Assembly: GCA_030836725.1 (NCBI GenBank)
Contig: JAUPLV010000089.1
Coordinates: forward strand, 1 to 8,458
Direction: 5' to 3'
From: Pseudomonadota bacterium
GTDB lineage: Bacteria; Pseudomonadota; Gammaproteobacteria; Burkholderiales; Thiobacillaceae
DNA: 8,458 nucleotides
The notes beneath the pieces are model-generated. The model worked only from the letters and a program-made list of their open reading frames with translations, was not told the origin of the DNA and searched no databases. The position numbers and the translations under genes were made by a program. Below are positions 1 through 6,490 of the stretch, piece by piece (positions within the stretch are counted from its first letter, which is position 1; the number at the start of each line of letters is the position of its first letter).

Positions 1-10
1 AAAGCGATTA

Positions 11-445
11 ATGTTTAATCCGAGCCGCGATCAGGTCCGCCAGTTTTTCTTCGACGTGTGGGCGAAATATCGTGCGGGGCTGCCGCTGGAAGGGGCGGAG
101 CAGCCCGCGCTCGACGCCGTGCTCGCGCATCCCGAATACCACGCGCTCCTCAATCAGCCGGACCGCTTCAAGGACCGCGATTACCTGCCCGATGCGGGCG
201 AGACCAATCCCTTTTTACACCTGTCCATGCACCTGGCGATTACCGAGCAGCTATCGGTCGATCAGCCGCCGGGCATCCGCGAACGTTTTCAGCAATTGCT
301 CAAAATGCATGGCGATGCGATGGAGGCCCAGCATGACGTGATGGACTGCCTCGCTGAAATGATCTGGCAGGTGCAGCGTCATCGGACGGCTTTCGATTCA
401 TCGGCCTATCTGCGCTGCCTGGATCGCAAACTCGGCTTGCTCTGA
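11..445 (+). CDS. DUF1841 family protein (function unknown)
   Basis: This 144-residue soluble protein is recognised by its opening MFNPSRDQVRQFF and the central segment with NPFLHLSMHLAI, which are characteristic of DUF1841, a family I know mainly from Beta- and Gammaproteobacteria. No enzymatic function is established for the family. There is no signal peptide or membrane segment. The protein looks all-helical, with several His residues: H70, H74 and a cluster near residues 99-108 around KMHGDAMEAQHDV. Those could suggest metal binding, but that is only inference. The ATG is chosen because family members start with this MFNPSR sequence; only 10 bases of upstream sequence are visible, so promoter and ribosome site cannot be judged. 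The gene converges on the Pat-like gene, with 47 bases between the two stop codons. Family call is confident; role unknown. Confidence 0.9.
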   Translation: MFNPSRDQVRQFFFDVWAKYRAGLPLEGAEQPALDAVLAHPEYHALLNQPDRFKDRDYLPDAGETNPFLHLSMHLAITEQLSVDQPPGIRERFQQLLKMHGDAMEAQHDVMDCLAEMIWQVQRHRTAFDSSAYLRCLDRKLGLL

Positions 446-492
446 GCGCTACGCGGGAAAGCGCGCCACGCCTCCGGCGGCGTCCGATGGCG

Positions 493-3171
493 CTACAACT
501 CGCGTGCGACCCTGCGCACACCGTCATCCTCGGGATGCGGTTCGATCCGGAAGCCCAGGGCTTCCACCAGCTTGAGCATCGGGTGGTTGGCTTTCAGCAC
601 CTCGCCCTCCATCGCCTTGATGCCCCTGCCGCGCGCCACGTCTATCAGCACATCCATCAGCTTGTGGCCGATGCCCTGCTTCTGCCACTGGTCGTTGACG
701 ACCAGGGCGAATTCGCAGGTTTCGCCGCTCGGGTCGATGGCGTAGCGCGCCACGCCAAGTTCGACTTCCTGGCCGTCGACTTCGGTCAGCGCCAGCAGCG
801 CCATTTCGCGGGTGTAGTCGATCTGGGTCAGGCGCGCCAGTTCGGTCGGCGAGAGTTCGCTCACCGCGTCCATGAAGCGGAAATATTTGGACTCGGCGGA
901 CAGGCTGCGCACGAAGCCCTGGGTCAGTTCGGCATCTTCCGGGCGAATCGGCCGGATCAGCACGTCGTGGCCGCTGGGCAGTTGCCAGTGCGTCACCAGA
1001 TGCGTCGGGTAAGGATGGATCGCCATGTGTCCATAACGGTCGGCTGTCGGCACGCGCGGGGCGATGACGATGCGTGCGTCCAGCGCCAGCGCGCCGTGTT
1101 CGTCCACCAGCAGCGGGTTGATGTCCAGCTCCGCCAGCCAGGGCAATTCGCACACCATTTCCGACAGGCGCAACAGCACGTTTTCCAGCGCGGCCATGTC
1201 GACCGGCGGGCGGTTGCGGAAAGGCCCCAGCAGGGTGGCGACGCGGGTGCGCTGGATCAGGTCGCGCGCCAGATAGTGGTTGAGCGGCGGCAGGGTCACG
1301 GCGCGATCCCGGAAAGCCTCGACATCGACGCCGCCGGCGCTGAACACGATCACCGGCCCCAGCACCGGGTCGGAGGTCATGCCCAGCAGCACTTCGCGCG
1401 CATGCGGGCGGGCCGCCATCGGCTCGATGACGATGCCTTCGAGGGCAGCGTCGGGGCGCAGGCGCTTGACGTCGGCCAGCATCTCGCCGAAGGCCGAGCG
1501 CACCGCCTGGCCGCTGGATAATCCGAGGCGCACGCCGTTGACGTCGGACTTGTGGGTGATGTCCGGCGAGTTGATCTTCATCGCCACCGGGAAGCCCATC
1601 TGCTGCGCCATCAGCATCGCTTCCATCGGGTCGCGCGCGATCAGGGTCTGCGCGATCGGGATATGGAAGGCCGCCAGCAGCGCCTTCGATTCGACCTCGT
1701 TCAGCAGATGGCGGCCGTGCGCCAGCGCGCTCTCGACGATCAGGCGCGCGCCTTCGACATCCGGCTCGGCCTGCTGCGACAGCGGCCCCGGCGTCTGCAT
1801 CAGCAGGCGCTGGTTCTCGTAAAAGGCGGACAGATAGGAGAACACTTCAACCGCCGGTTCCGGCGTGGTGAAGTAGGGAATCCCGGCCTGCTTGAACAGG
1901 CGGCGGCCCTCGTGCACCTGGGCCTCGCCCATCCAGCAGGTCAGCACCGCCTTGCTGGAGGTCTTCGCCACCTCGATCACGGCCTGCGCCGCTTCGGTCG
2001 GTCGCGTCATCGCCTGCGGCGTCAGCATCGCCAGCACGCCGTCGACGTTGGCATCGTCGAGGCAGGCCTGCACCGCCGCACGGTAACGCTCGGCGGTGGC
2101 GTCGCCGATGATGTCGAGCGGGTTGCCGTGCGACCAGTTGGCGGGCAACACCGTGTCGAGTTGTGCGATAGTTTCCGGCGACAGCTCGGCCATGCGCACG
2201 CCCAGGTCCACCGCGAGGTCGGTCGCCATGACGCCGGGGCCGCCGCCATTGGTGACGATGGCAAGGCGGTTGCCGGTGGGCTTGATATGGGTGGACAGCG
2301 CCCGTGCCGAGGCGAACAGCTGTAGGATGGTGTTGACCCGCACCACCCCGGCGCGCCGCACCAGCGCATCGAACACCGCGTCCGACCCGACCAGCGCGCC
2401 GGTGTGCGACTGCACTGCTTTCGCCCCGGTCGCGTGGCGCCCCACCTTGACCATGACGACCGGCTTGAAACGCGAGGTCGCGCGCAGCGCGCTCATGAAG
2501 CGGCGGGCGTCGCGGATGCCCTCGATGTAAAGCAGGATGCCTTTGGTTTGCGTGTCGAAGGCGAGGTAGTCGAGGATCTCGCCGAAATCCAGATCGGCCG
2601 ACGCGCCGGTGGAGATCACGCTGGAAAAGCCGATGCCGTTGGTTTCCGCCCAGTCGAGCATGGCGGTGCACAGGGCGCCGGACTGCGACACCAGCGCAAG
2701 ATCGCCGGACAGCGTCGCGCCCTGGCTGAAGGTGGCGTTCAAGCCGATGGAAGGCCGCTGGATGCCCAGGCAGTTGGGGCCGATGAAGCGGATGCCGTGC
2801 TTTTTGGCCGCCGCCTTGACCCCCTCTTCCAGCGCCACGCCCTGCGCGCCCACCTCGCGAAAGCCGGCCGACAGCACGATGGCATGGCGGATGCCGCGCT
2901 GCCCGCATTCTTCCATGACCCTCGCCACGGTCGGCGCCGGCGTGGCGATCAGCGCCAGTTCCGGAACCGCGGGCAACTCGCTGGCGCTGGCGTAGCAGCG
3001 CTCGCCGAATACCGTCGCATGCTTCGGGTTGACCGGGTAAACCTCGCCCTTATAGCCGGCGTTGCGCAGGTTGCGGAACAGGATGCCGGCGACCGAATCC
3101 TCGCGTTCGCTAGCGCCGAAAACCGCCGCCGAGCGGGCGTTGAACAGGGGATGCAGATAGTGTTGGGGCAT
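493..3171 (-). CDS. Pat/YfiQ-like fusion: ADP-forming acyl-CoA synthetase domains plus GNAT N-acetyltransferase
   Basis: This 892-residue cytoplasmic protein has the architecture of protein lysine acetyltransferase Pat (YfiQ/PatZ, similar length). The order is a CoA-binding Rossmann domain (about 5-135, AVFGASER near 15-22), succinyl-CoA-ligase-like domains (about 145-450), ATP-grasp (about 475-700, KINSPDITHKSDVNGV) and GNAT (about 736-880). The GNAT domain carries the acetyl-CoA loop QKQGIG at 830-835 and a Glu at 820 (CEFAL) where Pat has its catalytic Glu. Pat enzymes acetylate lysines, classically inactivating acetyl-CoA synthetase. Here the synthetase half keeps His256 (QSHTGALVGSD) and His540 (DITHKSD), the phosphohistidine-relay residues of true ADP-forming synthetases; from memory the first is replaced in enterobacterial Pat. 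It may therefore also make acyl-CoA, or sense acyl-CoA/ATP. I start at the ATG at 3171 because the Rossmann domain begins at once; a TTG at 3198 would add nine Pro-rich residues. Neither has a clear Shine-Dalgarno. It is divergent from the deacetylase gene. Confidence 0.9.
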   Translation of the reverse strand: MPQHYLHPLFNARSAAVFGASEREDSVAGILFRNLRNAGYKGEVYPVNPKHATVFGERCYASASELPAVPELALIATPAPTVARVMEECGQRGIRHAIVLSAGFREVGAQGVALEEGVKAAAKKHGIRFIGPNCLGIQRPSIGLNATFSQGATLSGDLALVSQSGALCTAMLDWAETNGIGFSSVISTGASADLDFGEILDYLAFDTQTKGILLYIEGIRDARRFMSALRATSRFKPVVMVKVGRHATGAKAVQSHTGALVGSDAVFDALVRRAGVVRVNTILQLFASARALSTHIKPTGNRLAIVTNGGGPGVMATDLAVDLGVRMAELSPETIAQLDTVLPANWSHGNPLDIIGDATAERYRAAVQACLDDANVDGVLAMLTPQAMTRPTEAAQAVIEVAKTSSKAVLTCWMGEAQVHEGRRLFKQAGIPYFTTPEPAVEVFSYLSAFYENQRLLMQTPGPLSQQAEPDVEGARLIVESALAHGRHLLNEVESKALLAAFHIPIAQTLIARDPMEAMLMAQQMGFPVAMKINSPDITHKSDVNGVRLGLSSGQAVRSAFGEMLADVKRLRPDAALEGIVIEPMAARPHAREVLLGMTSDPVLGPVIVFSAGGVDVEAFRDRAVTLPPLNHYLARDLIQRTRVATLLGPFRNRPPVDMAALENVLLRLSEMVCELPWLAELDINPLLVDEHGALALDARIVIAPRVPTADRYGHMAIHPYPTHLVTHWQLPSGHDVLIRPIRPEDAELTQGFVRSLSAESKYFRFMDAVSELSPTELARLTQIDYTREMALLALTEVDGQEVELGVARYAIDPSGETCEFALVVNDQWQKQGIGHKLMDVLIDVARGRGIKAMEGEVLKANHPMLKLVEALGFRIEPHPEDDGVRRVAREL

Positions 3172-3216
3172 GGTTTGTTGAAGGCCGGGGGGCGGCAATT
3201 CGATCGACTTGATAAC

Positions 3217-3231
3217 GGCCTATGCTAGGCC
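3217..3231. promoter_or_regulatory. perfect inverted repeat in the divergent Pat/deacetylase control region (candidate operator)
   Basis: The 15 bases GGCCTATGCTAGGCC form a perfect 6-bp dyad (GGCCTA/TAGGCC) around a 3-base centre. It lies between the divergent start codons at 3171 and 3296, roughly 50 bases upstream of the predicted transcription start of the deacetylase gene and about 50 bases upstream of the Pat-like ATG. This is a suitable place for a regulator acting on both genes. It has no T-run, so it is not an intrinsic terminator. The repeat itself is seen directly; its role as a protein-binding site is inference. Confidence 0.35.
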
Positions 3232-3239
3232 ATCCCCGG

Positions 3240-3268
3240 TTACCGCGCCATCGCGCCGGGCGTATAGT
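3240..3268 (+). promoter_or_regulatory. predicted sigma70-type promoter of the deacetylase gene
   Basis: A -10 box TATAGT (3263-3268, five of six matches to TATAAT) is preceded, after a 17-base spacer, by a weak -35 box TTACCG (3240-3245, three of six). Transcription would start near 3275, about 20 bases before the ATG at 3296, giving a short leader with no clear Shine-Dalgarno sequence. The correct spacing and the AT-rich island in an otherwise GC-rich gap support it. No equally good promoter is visible on the opposite strand for the Pat-like gene. Confidence 0.45.
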
Positions 3269-3295
3269 TTGCTTATTTTCTCGCTTCTCCACGCC

Positions 3296-4219
3296 ATGCT
3301 TACCGCCTACATCACCCATCCGTCCTGCCTCAAGCACAACATGGGCGACTGGCATCCGGAAAGTCCCGAGCGTTTGCGCGCCATCGACGACCAGCTGCAC
3401 GCCGCACGCCTGTTCGATTATCTGGCGCATCTCGAAGCTCCGCGGGCGCAGCGCGACCAGTTGCTGCGGGTGCACGACGCCGCCTACCTCGATCTCGTCG
3501 AGGGCGCATCGCCCGGCGAAGGCCATTACGCGCTGGACCCCGACACCAGCATGAACCCGTACACGCTGGAGGCCGCCTACCATGCGGCGGGCGGCGCGGC
3601 GATGGCGGTGGATCGGGTGATGCGCGGCGAAGCGGCCAACGCCTTCGTCGCCTGCCGCCCCCCCGGCCACCACGCCACCCGCAACCAGGCCATGGGCTTC
3701 TGCTTTTTCAACAACGTCGCCGTCGCCGCCGCGCATGCCATCGAGGCGCACGGCCTGGAACGCGTCGCCATCGTCGACTTCGACGTCCACCACGGCAACG
3801 GCACCGAGGACATCTTCAGGGACGAGTCCCGCGTGATGCTGTGCTCCACCTTCCAGCACCCCTTCTATCCCTTCAGCGGCGCCGATACCGTCAGCGATCA
3901 CATCGTCAACGTGCCGCTGCCCGCCGGCACCACCGGCAAAGCCTACCGCGAGGCCTTCAGCACGCGGATCCTGCCGCGCCTGGACGCCTTCCGCCCGCAA
4001 ATGCTGTTCTTCTCCGCCGGTTTCGACGGCCACCGCGAAGACGACATGGCGCAGTTCGGCCTGGTCGAAGCGGATTACGTCTGGATCACCGAGCAGGTGA
4101 TGGATGTGGCGGCGCGCCACGCCGAGGGGCGCATCGTCTCGGTACTCGAAGGCGGCTACGACCTCAGCGCCCTGGGGCGCAGCGTCGCCGCGCACATCAG
4201 GACGCTGGCGGGTTTATGA
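3296..4219 (+). CDS. histone deacetylase family protein (AcuC/HdaH-like zinc amidohydrolase)
   Basis: This 307-residue cytoplasmic enzyme is of the arginase/deacetylase fold, predicted to remove acetyl groups from lysines, acetylpolyamines or related amides. The family signature is complete: catalytic His125-His126 in RPPGHHA; zinc ligands Asp163 and His165 in DFDVHHGNG plus Asp244 in SAGFDGH; and the active-site Tyr288 in LEGGYDL. FYPFSG at 190-195 and FCFFNN at 135-140 are typical of bacterial class II-like members. Length is as expected and there is no signal peptide. I start at the ATG at 3296 because MLTAYITHPSC is the usual family N-terminus. The same frame stays open upstream to about 3209, but that stretch would run through the predicted promoter. 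It is divergent from the Pat-like acetyltransferase, suggesting opposing activities in reversible acetylation; acetoin or polyamine metabolism is an alternative. Its 3' end overlaps the cyclase gene by 23 bases. Confidence 0.93.
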   Translation: MLTAYITHPSCLKHNMGDWHPESPERLRAIDDQLHAARLFDYLAHLEAPRAQRDQLLRVHDAAYLDLVEGASPGEGHYALDPDTSMNPYTLEAAYHAAGGAAMAVDRVMRGEAANAFVACRPPGHHATRNQAMGFCFFNNVAVAAAHAIEAHGLERVAIVDFDVHHGNGTEDIFRDESRVMLCSTFQHPFYPFSGADTVSDHIVNVPLPAGTTGKAYREAFSTRILPRLDAFRPQMLFFSAGFDGHREDDMAQFGLVEADYVWITEQVMDVAARHAEGRIVSVLEGGYDLSALGRSVAAHIRTLAGL

Positions 4220-5774
4220 CGGCGCTTCGCGACGCATTTTCAGCGATGGACGCAAAATCCGTAACACGGTTTCGCCCGGCCTGTTTGGAGCGATACAGGG
4301 CCGCATCGGCTTCATGCAACAGGGCCTTTAGTTCGGCATGCTCCGGGCGCAACACACCGACGCCGATACTGCAGGTGACCGGGATAAGCAGTCCTTCGAA
4401 ATCGACCGCCATTTTTTCGATCAACGCCCGTAGATGTTCCGCAACCTTCTTCGCGGCATCCAGTCCGGTTTCCGGCAGAACGATCACGAACTCCTCGCCG
4501 CCATAGCGGCCGGCGATGTCGGTTTCGCGCAGATGAGTGCGCAGCAGTATGCCAAGACTACGCAGCACCGCATCGCCGCCCAGATGGCCGTAGGTGTCAT
4601 TGATCTTCTTGAAATGATCGAGATCGAGAACCATCAGGGCCAGGCCATGATCGTAGCGCTGTGCGCGCCGGAATTCATAATCCAGTATTTCGTCCAGATG
4701 GCGCCGGTTGTTCAGGCCGGTCAATGGATCGGTCCGGCTCAGAAGCCGGATCTCGGATGTGCGCTCTTTGACGGTATGCTCCAGCCGCATATTTTCCTGA
4801 AGGGTGCGCTCGATATTGAATCGATACATCGAGTACGTGATCAAGAGGGAAAAGATAATGGCCAGGCTGCTGGTGCCGATGGCCGTGAACAGAAGTTTCC
4901 GTTCGTTGGCGACATAGGGCGTCGCATCGATGAGCAGATACAGTTGCTTGTCGGATGCCGCATTCACGCCCAGGGGTGCGATCACCGGATATACGGGTTT
5001 GCCATCGATCCTGACAATCTGTCCATGCTGTCCGCTGGCCTTGGTGTCGATGGCGCTGCCCACCGTCTTCTTGTCGTTGCCGATCTCGATCGTTCCATCC
5101 GCGGACAGGATCGCAATCTGAAGAACATTCTGGCTCGACGACATGTAGTTGCTGAGAAAATCGAAAATATCGACTGTGCTGATGATTTTCAGACTGTTGG
5201 TGATGGAACCCTCTATGACGCTGAGGAGGTTGCGGATGCCCGCGCGCATCTGGCGCAGCGAACTTTCGCGTATCGCTTCGGGCGTGCCGTCGTATTCCGA
5301 GATGTCCAGCGCCAGATCGATGATGCCGACCATTTCACCTTTGAAATACACGGGATGCGATACGGCCATCACGTTGGTGAGGTCGCGGACATCCAGATAG
5401 ATGTTTTCCCCGGAATGCTGGCCGATCGCTGCCGTCTTCAAGCCTGGATGGGCGAACTTGCGGCCGATCTCATCCTTGAACATGGAGTTGATGATGGTTC
5501 CATCCGGGGCCAGATAGCGGAATTCGAAGATAGCGAGGTTGAGGGAGATATTCTCCACCAGTTCCTGCAATTCCATGGTGGACTGGGTGGCGTGAAACTT
5601 GACGATGCTGGAACGCACTGCCGCGACGATATTGCCAGTGTCGACCCGCAACTGCTCCAGAAAGACCTGCCGCTGGGTTGTGTAGTTGTATGCGGCCAGG
5701 GCTGATAGCGTCACAACCAGCAGCATGAGCTGGGCAATGATGCTGAATTTTTCAAAGAGCTTCCGCCCCTTCAT
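4197..5774 (-). CDS. membrane-bound diguanylate cyclase with periplasmic two-part Cache-like sensor (GGEEF)
   Basis: This 525-residue inner-membrane protein is predicted to make cyclic-di-GMP from two GTP. TM1 lies at about 12-29 and TM2 at about 294-316, bracketing a roughly 260-residue periplasmic sensor. A short coiled-coil linker (about 320-348, no HAMP seen) leads to a GGDEF domain. The catalytic signature is intact: GGEEF at 425-429, metal ligands Asp384 and Glu427, guanine-contacting Asn392 and Asp401 (by analogy to PleD), and an inhibitory I-site R416xxD419 five residues before GGEEF. An active, product-inhibited enzyme is therefore expected. The sensor holds two similar halves, each with a DGTI motif (91-94 and 226-229) followed by Gly 13 residues after the Asp, consistent with double Cache. 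I chose the ATG at 5774 because it lies just before TM1 and 10 bases after the cytochrome stop; an in-frame extension upstream would overlap the cytochrome gene. Likely co-transcribed with that gene. Ligand unknown. Confidence 0.92.
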   Translation of the reverse strand: MKGRKLFEKFSIIAQLMLLVVTLSALAAYNYTTQRQVFLEQLRVDTGNIVAAVRSSIVKFHATQSTMELQELVENISLNLAIFEFRYLAPDGTIINSMFKDEIGRKFAHPGLKTAAIGQHSGENIYLDVRDLTNVMAVSHPVYFKGEMVGIIDLALDISEYDGTPEAIRESSLRQMRAGIRNLLSVIEGSITNSLKIISTVDIFDFLSNYMSSSQNVLQIAILSADGTIEIGNDKKTVGSAIDTKASGQHGQIVRIDGKPVYPVIAPLGVNAASDKQLYLLIDATPYVANERKLLFTAIGTSSLAIIFSLLITYSMYRFNIERTLQENMRLEHTVKERTSEIRLLSRTDPLTGLNNRRHLDEILDYEFRRAQRYDHGLALMVLDLDHFKKINDTYGHLGGDAVLRSLGILLRTHLRETDIAGRYGGEEFVIVLPETGLDAAKKVAEHLRALIEKMAVDFEGLLIPVTCSIGVGVLRPEHAELKALLHEADAALYRSKQAGRNRVTDFASIAENASRSAVINPPAS

Positions 5775-5784
5775 GCTTGACCGA

Positions 5785-6369
5785 TCATCGAATGTCCGGC
5801 TTCGCCTTTTTGTACTTCTCGTAGGCGGCATCGAGGTTGGCAAAGGACTTGTTCCAGGGCGAAGCATGGCAGGCAAGACACATCTTTTTCAACAAATGCG
5901 TGTTGTCCTTGCCTGCCAAAAAGCCGCCCGCGGCGTTGCGCTGCATGTGCTGGTTGCCAGGGCCGTGGCATCCCTCGCACTGGACATTGGCCAGGTTGGG
6001 GGTTTTTCCCATGGAAACGAAGCCGCTCGGATTGCCATGGCCGGTGGTATGGCAGTTGAGGCAACGGGGGTTGTCGATATAGGGTTCGGTGAGCAGGTTT
6101 CGGTAGGCGGACTCGTGCGCATCATGTTTGCGCCCAACGAAAAAGTCGCGATGACACAAACGGCATTTCAGGTTGCCGATATAGTTGTATTCACCAGAAT
6201 CCATCGCCTCCGCATAAGCCTTGTCACCCAGTGCCTTGCGCAACGGCGGTACGATTTCGCCGGACGACTGCAACTCATGCTGCACGCGCTCGTCCGCGGC
6301 GAACGCAGCACCGCCGAGCAGCGCGAAGCAGAGCAGCAGCCTTGCTGAAATGGTTTCGAAAGTTGGCAT
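5785..6369 (-). CDS. exported tetraheme c-type cytochrome (cytochrome c554-like family)
   Basis: This 194-residue precursor has a signal peptide (hydrophobic LLLCFALLGGAAFA, likely cleavage near residue 24 or 25), giving a periplasmic protein of about 170 residues. Four CxxCH heme sites are visible: CRLCH (69-73), CLNCH (103-107), CEGCH (131-135) and CLACH (164-168). The first is preceded by YIGNLK and followed by a His-rich stretch (RKHDAHESAY), the layout of the cytochrome c554/multiheme family. Those His residues may be distal heme ligands. It probably transfers electrons between membrane or periplasmic partners; the partner is not identified. I prefer the ATG at 6369, which gives a normal-length signal peptide and a weak GGA ribosome site. 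An in-frame ATG at 6414 would add 15 residues, and it overlaps a -10-like TAAAAT (6413-6418, minus strand). The gene lies between the molybdoenzyme gene (121-base gap) and the cyclase gene (10-base gap). Confidence 0.9.
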   Translation of the reverse strand: MPTFETISARLLLCFALLGGAAFAADERVQHELQSSGEIVPPLRKALGDKAYAEAMDSGEYNYIGNLKCRLCHRDFFVGRKHDAHESAYRNLLTEPYIDNPRCLNCHTTGHGNPSGFVSMGKTPNLANVQCEGCHGPGNQHMQRNAAGGFLAGKDNTHLLKKMCLACHASPWNKSFANLDAAYEKYKKAKPDIR

Positions 6370-6490
6370 CGACAGTCCGCGGAAATTCTCAGTAATTTTG
6401 CTTACCGCTTTCATTTTAGCGGGTTTTCTGAAGCTTGAACTCCGTCGGCCCCGTGAATCAGGCGATGCGGGATGAGCCGCGGGTTCAGGA

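Noticed and set aside
446..492. Short hairpin ACGCC/GGCGT (468-472 with 479-483) between the convergent DUF1841 and Pat-like genes
   Set aside because: The stem is only five pairs, and no T-run follows on either strand, so it does not qualify as an intrinsic terminator. GC-rich DNA produces such stems by chance.
487..1521. Long open frame on the plus strand, opposite the Pat-like gene
   Set aside because: It is the antisense shadow of a well-supported gene in GC-rich DNA. Its protein is rich in His, Gln, Arg and Ala and shows no recognisable domain.
3172..3198. TTG start for the Pat-like protein at 3198
   Set aside because: The added residues (MPPPGLQQT) are not part of the Rossmann domain, the codon is rarer as a start and there is no Shine-Dalgarno to favour it.
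3110..4195. Long open frame on the minus strand, opposite the deacetylase gene
   Set aside because: It is antisense to a gene with complete catalytic motifs and its low-complexity Gly/Ala/Val-rich product matches no family I know. It also crosses the divergent promoter region and the Pat-like N-terminus.
5775..5876. In-frame upstream extension of the cyclase to 5876
   Set aside because: It would overlap most of the last 30 codons of the cytochrome gene and add a Pro/Arg/Ser-rich tail before TM1. The ATG at 5774 fits the membrane topology and gene spacing better.
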